This document shows positions 30,613 through 39,669 of a stretch of DNA of 64,000 bases, in pieces. This DNA is from Pseudomonas costantinii (GTDB taxonomy: Bacteria > Pseudomonadota > Gammaproteobacteria > Pseudomonadales > Pseudomonadaceae), in assembly GCF_001870435.1 (NCBI RefSeq), contig NZ_MDDR01000057.1:1-64000 (forward strand), written 5' to 3'. A program made the translations under genes and the position numbers. Within the stretch, counting starts at the first letter, position 1. Each line of letters begins with the position of its first letter. The notes under the pieces are model-generated. The model did not search any database, had not been told where the DNA came from, and was given only the letters and a program-made list of their open reading frames with translations.

Positions 30613-31665
30613 TTACCCCTTCAGTGGCCAGGCAGGTTGTTGCTGGGTGATGCAATGCACCCCGCCACCGCCGTGTGCCAGGTGGTTGATCTGCACCGGG
30701 ACGATTACGCGACCGGGGAACGCCTGGGCCAAGACGTCGGCCGCGATCTGGTCGGCAGCAATGCCATAGGCCGGCATGATGATTGCGCCGTTGGCGATGT
30801 AGAAGTTGGTATAGGAGGCACAGAACACTTCAGCCTCGGTGTCGACGGCGTCGGTGGCTTCGTACAGCTCGATCATTTCGAAGCGACGGCCTTGGGCGTC
30901 AGTGGCCAATTCGAGGGCGCGACGGTTCTCGCGCACCACTTGGGCGTAGACCGATTGCTGATCGTGGGTGGCATCGACCAACAACACCCCGGGGCGAGCG
31001 AAGGCGCACACACCATCGACATGGCCGTCGGTCATGTCGCCGGTGACGTAATCCGGGTCGCCAGGCAGCCAGATGGTCTTCTTGATGCCCAGCAGACGCG
31101 CGAAGATCTCCTCCATCTCGGCCTTGCTCATGCCGGGATTGCGATTGGGATTGAGCAGCACCGATTCGGTGGTGATCAACGTGCCCTCGCCGTCCACGTG
31201 GATCGCACCGCCTTCATTGCTCAGCGGCGTGCCGAAGCACTCCAGGCCCAGGTGGTTGAGCACCCGACGCGCCAAGCTCTCATCCAGGTCATGCGCCGAC
31301 TTGCCGCCCCAGGCGTTAAAGCGCCAGCTCACCCCGGCCGCACCGTGTTGCGGATGGCAGATAAACGTCGGGCCAGAGTCGCGGCACCAGCTGTCATTGA
31401 CTGCCTGCTCGATCAGCGCGATGCCTGGGCCGCACAAGGCTTTGGCAATGGCGACCGCCGACGGATCGACGATCATCTTCACCGGTTCGAACCGAGCAAC
31501 CGCGTTGGCCACTCGCGCGAAATCCTGCTGCACCTGTGCCAAGGTCACGCCCCAGGTGGATTCCCACAGTGCCTGGTTATGCGGCCAGACCATCCAGGTC
31601 GCTGCATGTCGGGACCACTCCGCGGGCATCCACCAACCATCGCTTCGAATTGTATTCTGCTGCAT
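30613..31665 (-). CDS. Agmatine deiminase (agu2A-like)
   Basis: 350 residues with no signal peptide, so cytoplasmic. Opening motif DGWWMPAEWSRHAATWMVWPHN. Guanidino-modifying-enzyme residues are present: NDSWCRDSGPTF, FNAWGGK, NEGGAIHVDGEGT, DGHVDG and the nucleophile at about Cys338 in GGGGVHCITQQQP. It converts agmatine to N-carbamoylputrescine. First gene of the operon, transcribed away from a LysR-type regulator 134 bases off. It shares only family-level similarity with the exported paralogue at 27521-28621, so the two are not a recent duplication. Confidence 0.92.
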   Translation of the reverse strand: MQQNTIRSDGWWMPAEWSRHAATWMVWPHNQALWESTWGVTLAQVQQDFARVANAVARFEPVKMIVDPSAVAIAKALCGPGIALIEQAVNDSWCRDSGPTFICHPQHGAAGVSWRFNAWGGKSAHDLDESLARRVLNHLGLECFGTPLSNEGGAIHVDGEGTLITTESVLLNPNRNPGMSKAEMEEIFARLLGIKKTIWLPGDPDYVTGDMTDGHVDGVCAFARPGVLLVDATHDQQSVYAQVVRENRRALELATDAQGRRFEMIELYEATDAVDTEAEVFCASYTNFYIANGAIIMPAYGIAADQIAADVLAQAFPGRVIVPVQINHLAHGGGGVHCITQQQPAWPLKG

Positions 31666-31799
31666 GACAAGTACCTTTGAGTTAAGTCATTGTGTTCAGT
31701 GAAAACTGCCCACGGAGTCTTGGCATGCATGCTACGTTGGCGATTAAGGCCGAACAAACGATGGATTTTGTAGAAAACTGATTAGAGGAGCTTATCAAT

Positions 31800-32666
31800 A
31801 TGCTCAACCACTGGCCGCCCCTCGGCACCCTTCGCGGCTTTGAAGCCGCCGCCCGGCTGGGCAGTTTCCACAAGGCCGCCGAAGAACTGCACCTGACCCA
31901 ATCGGCAATCAGCCAGCAGATTCGCAGCCTGGAGGCTTACCTTGAACAGCCACTGTTTTTCCGCAGCGGGCGCAGTGTCAGCCTGACCGACGCCGGGTAC
32001 GATTTTCTCAGCACCACCCAGGCGCTGTTGCAGCAATTGGCGGTAGGCGTGCGACGGCTGGGGCAGTACCGCAAGCCCAATCAACTGGTGCTCAACACCA
32101 CCCCGACGTTTGCCCGTCACTGGTTATTGCCGCGCCTGGCCGACTTTCGTCGCCAGCACCCGGAGGTGGACCTGTGGATTTTCAGCACCGATGAAGTGCC
32201 GGACATGGCCAGCCAGACCATCGATCTCGCGGTGCGCGACGACATCAGCTCCCAGGCCGAATGCAGCTTCAAGGTACTGCATGCCGACCGGCTGTTTCCG
32301 GCGTGCCATCCACGGGTATTGAAAGAGCCCAAGGCGCAACGCACCACCCTGCACGGCGAGCGGGAAATGGACTGGAGTCATTGGGCCGTGGAGGCCGGAA
32401 TCGATGTGGGCCAGCAGGATCAGGGGCTGAACTTTTCCGATCCTGGCTTGCTGCTGGATGCGGTGTGCACCGGGTTGGGAGTTGGATTGGTTAGCCAACT
32501 GCTGAGTCGTCAAGCCCAGACCGATGGCTTGCTGACACCGCTGGTGGAAGCCACTATTCGCGGGCCGAATTGGGCGTTGCTGACCCACCGTGACAGTGAA
32601 AACACCCCCATGGCCCGCAGCTTCACCGAATGGCTGCTGTCCCATTTGCAGGTAGACCCGACATGA
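31800..32666 (+). CDS. LysR family transcriptional regulator (GcvA-like)
   Basis: 288 residues. N-terminal winged helix-turn-helix LRGFEAAARLGSFHKAAEELHLTQSAISQQIRSLEAYL, about residues 10-48, then a periplasmic-binding-like effector domain. FARHWLLPRLADFRRQHPEVDL is typical of the GcvA/AmpR group. It is divergent from the agmatine operon and is its most likely regulator; agmatine or carbamoylputrescine as effector is inference. Its stop overlaps the mug start (ATGA), so the two are cotranscribed. Confidence 0.92.
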   Translation: MLNHWPPLGTLRGFEAAARLGSFHKAAEELHLTQSAISQQIRSLEAYLEQPLFFRSGRSVSLTDAGYDFLSTTQALLQQLAVGVRRLGQYRKPNQLVLNTTPTFARHWLLPRLADFRRQHPEVDLWIFSTDEVPDMASQTIDLAVRDDISSQAECSFKVLHADRLFPACHPRVLKEPKAQRTTLHGEREMDWSHWAVEAGIDVGQQDQGLNFSDPGLLLDAVCTGLGVGLVSQLLSRQAQTDGLLTPLVEATIRGPNWALLTHRDSENTPMARSFTEWLLSHLQVDPT

Positions 32667-33181
32667 GTGACAGACTCGAAGACATCCTCGCCGACCACTT
32701 GAACGTGGTGTTCTGCGGCATCAACCCCGGCAAGGGTTCCGCCGCCATTGGCCAGCACTTTGCGAACCGCAGCAACCGCTTCTGGCGCACCCTGCACCTG
32801 GCCGGGTTCACACCCCATGAAATCAGCCCGGAAGGCGGTCGCACGCTGCTGCACTACCACTGCGGCTTGACCACGGTGGTGGAACGCCCGACGGCGAGTG
32901 CGAGCGAGTTGGCGCGGCATGAATTCAAAGATGCGGCGGCGGCGTTCGAGCAGAAAATCCGCCGGCATGCGCCGCGCTGCGTGGCGTTTCTCGGCAAGGC
33001 AGGCTACAGCGCATTGTCTGGCCAGCGCGAGATTGCCTGGGGGTTGCAGCCACATTCACTGGGCGGCGCTTCAGTTTGGGTACTGCCCAACCCCAGCGGC
33101 CGCAACCTTGCCTTCAGCCTTGATCAACTGGTGAACGCGTATCGCGAACTGCGCGTTGCCTGTGAACGGCCTAAGCATTAG
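32663..33181 (+). CDS. mug: G/U mismatch-specific DNA glycosylase
   Basis: 172 residues from the ATG that overlaps the LysR stop. Uracil-DNA-glycosylase superfamily motifs are present: LNVVFCGINPGKGSA with the catalytic-region Asn, and LPNPSGRN as the leucine-loop/intercalation motif. It removes uracil or ethenocytosine opposite guanine in double-stranded DNA. The C-terminus overlaps the convergent GNAT gene by 11 bases. Its pairing with a regulator gene looks incidental. Confidence 0.93.
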   Translation: MSDRLEDILADHLNVVFCGINPGKGSAAIGQHFANRSNRFWRTLHLAGFTPHEISPEGGRTLLHYHCGLTTVVERPTASASELARHEFKDAAAAFEQKIRRHAPRCVAFLGKAGYSALSGQREIAWGLQPHSLGGASVWVLPNPSGRNLAFSLDQLVNAYRELRVACERPKH

Positions 33182-33632
33182 AGCGGACATAATAATTATC
33201 GAATTCACCACTTTCGACGAACACAAAGCCATGGCGAAGGTAAAAGCGATTTGAAGCACTTTCCTTAAGAGCGCCCACCTTGATAGGCAGCCGCAGTTCA
33301 TCCGCCTCCCTGAACACCTGAGTGAGTACTTTTGCGCCTATGCCTGCACCTTGAACACAGGGGACCACGTACAAGTGGTCAAGCAGAAGCTCGCTTCGAA
33401 GGTCTTTTACAACGACAAAACCAACCAGTTCACCTGCTACTTCTATGCGGCGCGTGTTGCCTGCGTCGAACCCATTCAGAAATCGTTCACGCGCACGATC
33501 GGGGTCAAATCGCCCAAGTCGCTCAAGGCTTTCGCGCATGGCCTCAATCCGGATAGCCACCAAAGCTTCCAAGTCGTTATGGGTCGCGGGGGATAAAACG
33601 ATAGCGGGGGCTTGATCCGATGAGGCAGGCAT
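33171..33632 (-). CDS. GNAT family N-acetyltransferase
   Basis: 153 residues from the ATG at 33632, chosen because GGAG sits 8 bases upstream; an in-frame GTG nine bases further upstream would overlap that ribosome site. The GNAT fold is seen in ELVGFVVVKDLRSELLLDHLYVVPCVQGAGIGAKVLTQVFREA (acetyl-CoA-binding Q-G-x-G-I-G) and LPIKVGALKESASNRFYLRHGFVFVE. It probably acetylates a small amine or peptide, with no hint of which. Convergent with mug, and divergent from the next GST. Confidence 0.88.
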   Translation of the reverse strand: MPASSDQAPAIVLSPATHNDLEALVAIRIEAMRESLERLGRFDPDRARERFLNGFDAGNTRRIEVAGELVGFVVVKDLRSELLLDHLYVVPCVQGAGIGAKVLTQVFREADELRLPIKVGALKESASNRFYLRHGFVFVESGEFDNYYVRSNA

Positions 33633-33743
33633 TACACACACTCCAAATATCGGTAAAAATTGTTGATATTACACGGCCAAAGCCCGCTATAAAGTTACCT
33701 GACTTTACCTATCCTGACAGCTACTCAACTCCCTGGAGGCTTC

Positions 33744-34346
33744 ATGAAACTGGTCGGCATGCTGGACTCACCTTATGTACGTCGCGTGGCAATTTCCCTG
33801 GAGCTGTACGGGGTGGACTTTGTGCATGAGCCACTGTCGGTGTTTCGCACCTACGCGCAATTCGCCCAGATCAACCCGGTGGTCAAGGCGCCCACCCTGG
33901 TGCTGGATGACGGGACCGTGCTGATGGACTCCAGCCTGATCCTGGATTACCTGGAAGCCCTGGCCCCAGCCGACAGAAAGCTGCTGCCCCAGCAACCCAC
34001 CGCACGCGCCCATGACCTGCAGGTACTTGGGTTGGCCCTGGCCGCCTGTGAGAAAAGCGTACAGATCGTCTATGAGCACAACCTGCGCCCGGCCGAGAAG
34101 CTGCATGCACCGTGGCTCGACCGTGTCACCGGCCAGTTGCTGGCCGCCTATTCGCTGTTGGATAAACACCTCGCCCAGACCGGCAGCGAAGCCCTGAGCC
34201 AGGCGTCGCTGACAGCGGCGGTCGCCTGGTCCTTCAGCCAGTTCACCGTGGCATCGGTGGTCAAGGCCGATGCCTTCCCCAGCCTGCAACGCCACGCCGA
34301 ACGGTTGGAACAGCATCCGGCCTTCAAAAAATACCCGATCGAATAA
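33744..34346 (+). CDS. Glutathione S-transferase family protein
   Basis: 200 residues with the thioredoxin-like N-terminal domain (MKLVGMLDSPYVRRVAISLELYGVDF), where Ser9 in the SPYVRR motif is the likely glutathione-activating residue. INPVVKAPTLVLDDG carries the conserved cis-Pro, and MDSSLILDYLEAL the glutathione gamma-Glu site. The C-terminal domain is helical. A CTGGAGG ribosome site precedes the ATG. The substrate is unknown. Its 3' end converges on the SDR gene with 6 bases between. Confidence 0.9.
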   Translation: MKLVGMLDSPYVRRVAISLELYGVDFVHEPLSVFRTYAQFAQINPVVKAPTLVLDDGTVLMDSSLILDYLEALAPADRKLLPQQPTARAHDLQVLGLALAACEKSVQIVYEHNLRPAEKLHAPWLDRVTGQLLAAYSLLDKHLAQTGSEALSQASLTAAVAWSFSQFTVASVVKADAFPSLQRHAERLEQHPAFKKYPIE

Positions 34347-34352
34347 CCCGGT

Positions 34353-35120
34353 CTACACCCAGCCACCGTCGACGATAAAGTTCTGTGCCGAACACATCGC
34401 CGACACATCGGAAGCGAGGAACAACGCCATATTGGCGATGTGTTCGGGCAGTACGCTGCCCGGCAAGCACTGGCTGCGGCTGATCAGTTCCTTGGCCGCG
34501 TCGTCGACCCACATTGCCAGTTGTTTTTCCGTCATGACCCAACCGGGTACCAAGGTGTTGACGCGAATGCGGCTGGGCCCCAGTTCCCGCGCCAACGCGC
34601 GGGTCATGCCATGGGCGGCGGCTTTGCTGGCGGCATACACCGGGTAGCCGGCGGAAGCCATCATCCAGCCGACCGAGCCCAGGTTGATGATCGCCCCGCC
34701 GCCCGCGCGTTTCATCATCGGCACCACGGCCTTGGCAGCAAAGAAGGCGTGTTTCAGGTTGACGGAAATCAGCTTGTCGAAGGTTTCCGAATCGACCTCC
34801 TCCAGTGTGTGGCGCAGGTCATTGGCCGCATTATTGACCAGCACCGTAATTGGCCCCAGCGAGTGTTCAAAACGCTCTATCGCCGCCTTGTAGGCGATTT
34901 CATCAGTGATATCGCAATACTCGAACTCAACGGTATGCCCCTGAGAGTTCAACAACGCCGCCAGGCGTTCGCCCTGGCTTTGTGCACGGTCCACAAAACC
35001 CACTTTGGCGCCTTGCGCAGCGAAGGCCCGCACCATGAATTCGCCGATGCCCGAAGCGCCTCCGGAAATCAGCACGGTCTTGCCTTTGAGGTCGGGATAA
35101 ACGGCCTGCTGAGTAGTCAT
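34353..35120 (-). CDS. SDR family oxidoreductase, probable L-arabinose/D-galactose 1-dehydrogenase
   Basis: 255 residues from MTTQQAVYPDLKGKTVLISGG; an in-frame GTG five codons upstream is a weaker start. Rossmann motif GGASGIG, NNAAND, and the catalytic Ser-Tyr-Lys in GSVGWMMASAGYPVYAASK. The family oxidises sugars or alcohols with NAD(P)+. The neighbours are a periplasmic aldose epimerase and the whole oxidative arabinose pathway, which otherwise lacks its first dehydrogenase, so it is the best candidate for converting L-arabinose (and D-galactose) to the lactone. Substrate by context only. Confidence 0.85.
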   Translation of the reverse strand: MTTQQAVYPDLKGKTVLISGGASGIGEFMVRAFAAQGAKVGFVDRAQSQGERLAALLNSQGHTVEFEYCDITDEIAYKAAIERFEHSLGPITVLVNNAANDLRHTLEEVDSETFDKLISVNLKHAFFAAKAVVPMMKRAGGGAIINLGSVGWMMASAGYPVYAASKAAAHGMTRALARELGPSRIRVNTLVPGWVMTEKQLAMWVDDAAKELISRSQCLPGSVLPEHIANMALFLASDVSAMCSAQNFIVDGGWV

Positions 35121-35257
35121 ATAACGGTGCCCCACCTAATTAGTCTTATTTTATTTTGCAAATATTACGTTTAAGGCTATAAATTCGCTGTCATACCGAC
35201 AAAATATCGCACATTAGTAGAACTATTCCACTCAAAACAACAAAAGGAAGTTCGACC

Positions 35258-36406
35258 ATGAAGCACCCTCGACACCTGCTTTCCGGCCTCGCCTTGTCCA
35301 TGCTGATCGCCAGCGGCGGCGCCCAGGCGGCAGGACTCACCAGCGAGCACAAACCTTTCGGCAAAACCAATGACGGTACCGCCGTCGAACAGTACGTGTT
35401 GCGCAACAGCCATGGCATGCAAGCCACTGTGATCACCTACGGCGGCGTGCTGCAGTCGCTGAAAGTGCCGGACAAACACGGCAAGTCCGAGGACGTGGTG
35501 CTGGGCTTCGATGACGTGCAGGGCTACCAGGCCGGCACGGCGTTTTTCGGCGCGACCATCGGGCGTTTTGGCAATCGCCTGGCCGGCGGTGCCTTTGAAC
35601 TCGACGGCAAGCGCTACCAGGTGCCGCTCAACGATGGCCCCAACTCGCTGCATGGCGGCGCCCAGGGTTTCGACAAGCACGTGTGGCAAGCCAAGCAGGT
35701 CAAGGGCAAGGACTCGGTCGGCGTCACCCTCACCTACCTGTCCAAGGACGGCGAGATGGGCTTCCCCGGCAACCTGAAAACCGAGGTCACCTATAGCCTC
35801 AACGATAAAAACGAACTGCACATCGACTACAAGGCCACCACCGACAAGCCCACGGTGCTCAACCTCACCAACCACAGCTACTTCAACCTCGCCGGTGCGG
35901 GTAACGGCGACATTCTCAAGCAAGTCGCGACCTTGCATGCCAGCCACTACACGCCGGTGAATGCCACGTTGATTCCTACCGGAGAACTGGCGCCGGTCCA
36001 GGGCACGCCGATGGATTTTCTCAAGCCCACCGCCATTGGCCAGCACATCAAGGACGATCATCCGCAGCTTAAATTCGCCGAGCCGAAACAAGGCGGGTTT
36101 GACTTCAACTGGGCGCTGGATACCAAAGGCGACATCAAACAGCTCGCTGCCGAGGTGCATGATCCAGCGTCTGGTCGGCGTTTGCAGCTCTACACCACTG
36201 AGCCGGGCGTGCAGTTCTATACCAGCAACTTCCTCGACGGTACGGTGAAGGGTAAGGCTGGCAAGACCTACCAGCACTGGAGCGGTTTCACGTTGGAGAC
36301 CCAGCATTTTCCGGATGCGCCTAATCAGCCGAAATTTGCGTCTACGCGTTTGAACCCTGGGCAGACGTATACCCAGAACACCGTGCTGAAGTTCTCTGCC
36401 GATTAA
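35258..36406 (+). CDS. galM: Periplasmic aldose 1-epimerase (galactose mutarotase)
   Basis: 382 residues with a Sec signal peptide (MKHPRHLLSGLALSMLIASGGAQA), unlike the cytoplasmic enzyme of E. coli. GalM motifs: FGATIGRFGNRLAGG, DGPNSLHGG with an active-site His, NLTNHSYFNLAG with the second His, and FTLETQHFPDAPN with the catalytic Glu. It interconverts alpha and beta anomers, probably to feed the AraFGH importer or the sugar dehydrogenase with the right anomer. Divergent from the SDR gene over a 137-base AT-rich promoter region. A strong hairpin follows its stop codon. Confidence 0.92.
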   Translation: MKHPRHLLSGLALSMLIASGGAQAAGLTSEHKPFGKTNDGTAVEQYVLRNSHGMQATVITYGGVLQSLKVPDKHGKSEDVVLGFDDVQGYQAGTAFFGATIGRFGNRLAGGAFELDGKRYQVPLNDGPNSLHGGAQGFDKHVWQAKQVKGKDSVGVTLTYLSKDGEMGFPGNLKTEVTYSLNDKNELHIDYKATTDKPTVLNLTNHSYFNLAGAGNGDILKQVATLHASHYTPVNATLIPTGELAPVQGTPMDFLKPTAIGQHIKDDHPQLKFAEPKQGGFDFNWALDTKGDIKQLAAEVHDPASGRRLQLYTTEPGVQFYTSNFLDGTVKGKAGKTYQHWSGFTLETQHFPDAPNQPKFASTRLNPGQTYTQNTVLKFSAD

Positions 36407-36411
36407 CTGTT

Positions 36412-36450
36412 ACAGGCGCCTCGGTCTTTCAGTTAGACCGAGGTGCCTGT
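36412..36450 (+). terminator. Hairpin terminator after galM
   Basis: A 16-base stem (ACAGGCGCCTCGGTCT pairing with AGACCGAGGTGCCTGT, one G-T wobble) with a 7-base loop, starting 6 bases after the galM stop. There is no following T-tract, so it may act as a processing or 3'-end-protecting stem. It abuts the long repeat element. Confidence 0.65.
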
Positions 36451-37105
36451 ATCGCGGCATAGGTACCTACACATCCTTTGTATGGATTGGGCTTTGTGGT
36501 TCTTGCTGGTCCGTTGGGTACATATCCGTTTTTTGGGTAACGGCCGCTTATGGTTTCGCCCTTACGGCGACTCACTTTGGAAAAGCCGGAATGCCGGCCC
36601 AGCCCAAAGTAAGCAAAGGGCTCTTGCCCCACCACTCGGCACCTCGCTGTGGCTCGGTGTGCCCGCACTCCGGCACGGCTGCGCGGGTCGCCGCGATGGG
36701 CCATCCCTGGCCCAGCGCGGCTAAACCGGCATCCTTGCCGGTTTACCCGCTCCACCGTGCCTACTTGCGGCCATCGTGGTTTAACGGGGCGCCTAAGATC
36801 AAAGTCAAAATCAACAGCACGGCGGCCTGAAAGCCGACCTGAGTGGTGTAGATCAAAAGCGGTCGAGTAATGTGGGTGCTCCATACATCAGGGAAACTGC
36901 AATCTGCCCTGCTTCTGATCTGGCTTTTGCTCCACACCACTCCCAGTTAAAAACTGTTACCTATGTGCTTGAACTGATTTGTTACCTATGTGGGTGAGTC
37001 ATACCCAAGAGCCCTTTTGGTTACTTTTGGGGCTCTTTTCCAAAAGTGACCCGCTGTAAGAGCGGAACCAATAGAGGCCGTTACCGCAGCAACGGATATG
37101 CACTC
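36448..37105. repeat. Long intergenic inverted-repeat element, copy A
   Basis: Non-coding, between the convergent 3' ends of galM and araH. The left arm (ATCGCGGCATAGGTACCTAC, then GTACATATCCGTT and GGTAACGGCCG) recurs inverted at the right end (CGGCCGTTACCGCAGCAACGGATATGCAC style). The interior contains the same GGCCTGAAAGCCGACCTGAG and CATACATCAGGGAAACTGC blocks as copy C. The outermost part of the right arm ends at the araH stop. At its centre the REP hairpin of copy C is reduced to ATGTGGGTGCTCC. Short open frames within it are on both strands and have no recognisable product. Resembles the long repeat families known from P. fluorescens genomes; family not verified. Confidence 0.8.
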
Positions 37106-37107
37106 AA

Positions 37108-38082
37108 TCAGCGTTGTTTCATGCGATCAATAACCACCGCCAGCAACAAGATCGACCCCCGAATCACGTACTGGTAAAAGGTATCGATATTCTTCAGGTT
37201 CATCGCATTCTCAATGATCGCCAGGATCAACACCCCAGCAATCACGTGGCGAATCATGCCCACCCCGCCGCTCAACGACACCCCACCCAACACGCAGGCA
37301 GAAATCACCGTCAGCTCAAAACCCTGGCCAATCATCGGCTGCCCGGAGGTCATGCGCGAAGCCAGGATCACCCCGGCCAGAGCACCAATCACACCATGTA
37401 CGGCAAAGATCAGAATCTTGGTGCGGTCAACATTCACCCCCGCCAGCAACGCCGCCTCCGGGTTACCGCCGATGGCCATGGTGTTGCGCCCATAGGTGGT
37501 GTAATTGAGCAGCCAGCCGAAAAACAGAAAGCAGACAATGGTGATCAGGATCGGCACCGGCACACCCAGCAATTGCCCGTTACCGAAGATAAAGAACTGA
37601 TCCTGGGACACCCCGACCGCCTTGCCATTGGCAAAAATATAGGCCAGGCCCCGCACGATCTGCATGGTCGCCAAGGTGGTAATCAACGCATTGACCCGCA
37701 ACTTGGCGATCACAATACCGTTGATCAGCCCAACGATCAGGCCCATCAACAGCGCCGCGCCAATCCCCAGCATCACGCTGTCGGTATCGCGCATCACAAT
37801 CGCCGCCACCACCCCGGCGCAGGCAATCACCGAACCCACCGACAAATCGAAGTGCCCCGACGCCAGGCAAAACAACATGGTGCACGCCGCGATACCCACC
37901 GTGGAAATCGCCAGGCCCAGGCCGCGCATATTCAGGGGCGAGAGGAAGTTGTCGATCAGCAACGCGCACAACAGAAAGATCCCCAGCGCGGCCATCAACA
38001 TCGCCCAGTTATCGAGCAACGCGCGCAGGTCGATAGGTTTGCGTACCACCGGCAACGCGTTATTTTGAGTCGTCATAGTCAT
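37108..38082 (-). CDS. araH: L-arabinose ABC transporter permease
   Basis: 324 residues. A second in-frame ATG at 38076 has better ribosome-site spacing (GAGAG six bases upstream) and may be the true start. About eight to ten membrane segments; the family signature FDLSVGSVIACAGVVAA and the EAALLAGVNVDRTKILIFAVHG loop match the RbsC/AraH/XylH group. It forms the homodimeric inner-membrane channel for the sugar delivered by AraF. Three bases after araG. The substrate could include D-galactose or D-xylose. Confidence 0.9.
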   Translation of the reverse strand: MTMTTQNNALPVVRKPIDLRALLDNWAMLMAALGIFLLCALLIDNFLSPLNMRGLGLAISTVGIAACTMLFCLASGHFDLSVGSVIACAGVVAAIVMRDTDSVMLGIGAALLMGLIVGLINGIVIAKLRVNALITTLATMQIVRGLAYIFANGKAVGVSQDQFFIFGNGQLLGVPVPILITIVCFLFFGWLLNYTTYGRNTMAIGGNPEAALLAGVNVDRTKILIFAVHGVIGALAGVILASRMTSGQPMIGQGFELTVISACVLGGVSLSGGVGMIRHVIAGVLILAIIENAMNLKNIDTFYQYVIRGSILLLAVVIDRMKQR

Positions 38083-38085
38083 CTC

Positions 38086-39612
38086 TCAGTTCGCCAGGCT
38101 GCGCGGCAAGGCCAGCTGCAGCAAGTTGGATTCAGTGGCGTGTTCGCGGCGCTGTTCACCGCGCAGGGCGCCTTCGCATAGCACCAGGATGCGGTCGGAA
38201 ATGCCCATCACTTCCATCAGGTCGCTGGACACCACGATCACCGCAATGCCCTGCGCTGCGAGGTTATGAATGATCTGGTAGATCTCGGCTTTGGCGCCGA
38301 TATCGATGCCACGGGTCGGCTCGTCGAGCAGCAGTACTTTCATCGGCATCGACAGCCAGCGACCCAAAATCGCCTTCTGCTGATTGCCGCCGGACAGGTA
38401 CATGATTTTCTGCGTCGCGTTCGGGGTTTTGACCTTCATGGCGTTGATTTGCTGGTCGGCATTGCCTTTTTCCCAGCCATCGCGCAACAGCCAGCCGAAC
38501 GCGGAATGCGCGCCGCGCGCACTGATGTTGATGTTCTCAGCCACGCTGGACAACGGAATGATGCCCTCCTTCTTACGGTCTTCCGGGCACAGCAGCACGC
38601 CGGCCGCGATGGCATCGCGTGGCGAATGCAGGTGCAGTGGTTTGCCGCAGAGTTCCAAGTGCCCGGCGCTGGCGCGCTGCAATCCACTGAGCAGGCGAAA
38701 CAACTCGGTGCGCCCTGCGCCCACCAGCCCGAACAGGCCGAGAATCTCGCCCTTGCGCACCTCGAAGCTGACCGGCTCACGCAAGCCTGGGCCAAGCAAA
38801 CCCTCAACCTTGAGCGCGACCTCGCCGTGCTCACGCGGGCGGTAGTCGTAGATATCCTGAATATCGCGGCCGACCATGCAAGTGACCAACTGGTCATGGG
38901 TCAGCGCGCTCATGCCTTCAAACGTGCGCACGTAGCGGCCGTCCTTGAACACCGTGACGGCATTGCAGATGCGGAACACTTCTTCCATGCGGTGGGACAC
39001 GTACAACACCACTTTGCCCTCATCGCGCAGGCGCGAGATGATCGCCATCAGCCGGTCGATTTCCCGCGCGGATAAGCTACTGGTGGGCTCATCGAACGCA
39101 ATCACATGCGCGCCACGGGACAATGCCTTGGCGATTTCCACCAGTTGGCGCTGGCCCAGGGACAAGCGGCCCAGCTTCTCGCCAGGATCGATTTCGTCGG
39201 CCAAGCCCTTGAGGCAGGCCAGCGCCTGCTTGCGCAACAAGCCACGATTGACCACACCAAACCGAGACGGCAAATGCCCCAGAAACAGGTTCTCGGCGAC
39301 GGTCATTTCCGGCACCAGGTGCAGCTCCTGGTGGATCACCGCGACGCCGCTGGCAATGCTGTCGGCGGCGCTTTTGAAGGCCATGGTCTGCTCACCGATC
39401 TGCAGCGTGCCGCTGCTGGGAATATAGGCGCCGCCGAGGATTTTCAGCAGCGTCGACTTGCCCGCGCCGTTCTCACCCATCAAGGCGTGCACCTGCCCAG
39501 GCAAGGCGGTGAAGCTGATGCCATCCAGCGCCTTGACCCCAGGGAAGGTTTTGCCGATGCCGGTGAAGCACAAACGGGCACCGGCGTTGTGTGTCTGTAA
39601 TTGCGCGTGCAT
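38086..39612 (-). CDS. araG: L-arabinose ABC transporter ATP-binding protein
   Basis: 508 residues, a tandem ABC ATPase as in other sugar importers of the RbsA/AraG class. First domain: Walker A GENGAGKST, signature LSLGQRQLVEIAKAL, Walker B VIAFDEPTSSL. Second domain: degenerate Walker A GLVGAGRTE, signature YLSGGNQQKAILGRW, Walker B VLLLDEPTRGID. The start at 39612 follows GAGG; the in-frame GTG two codons upstream overlaps that site. Powers uptake of the AraF-bound sugar. In operon with araF (57-base gap) and araH (3-base gap). Confidence 0.93.
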   Translation of the reverse strand: MHAQLQTHNAGARLCFTGIGKTFPGVKALDGISFTALPGQVHALMGENGAGKSTLLKILGGAYIPSSGTLQIGEQTMAFKSAADSIASGVAVIHQELHLVPEMTVAENLFLGHLPSRFGVVNRGLLRKQALACLKGLADEIDPGEKLGRLSLGQRQLVEIAKALSRGAHVIAFDEPTSSLSAREIDRLMAIISRLRDEGKVVLYVSHRMEEVFRICNAVTVFKDGRYVRTFEGMSALTHDQLVTCMVGRDIQDIYDYRPREHGEVALKVEGLLGPGLREPVSFEVRKGEILGLFGLVGAGRTELFRLLSGLQRASAGHLELCGKPLHLHSPRDAIAAGVLLCPEDRKKEGIIPLSSVAENINISARGAHSAFGWLLRDGWEKGNADQQINAMKVKTPNATQKIMYLSGGNQQKAILGRWLSMPMKVLLLDEPTRGIDIGAKAEIYQIIHNLAAQGIAVIVVSSDLMEVMGISDRILVLCEGALRGEQRREHATESNLLQLALPRSLAN

Positions 39613-39669
39613 AACCACCTCGTCACACGGATCAGGCGGCCCCGTTGCGGCGGCCGCCGAGGAAAAAAA

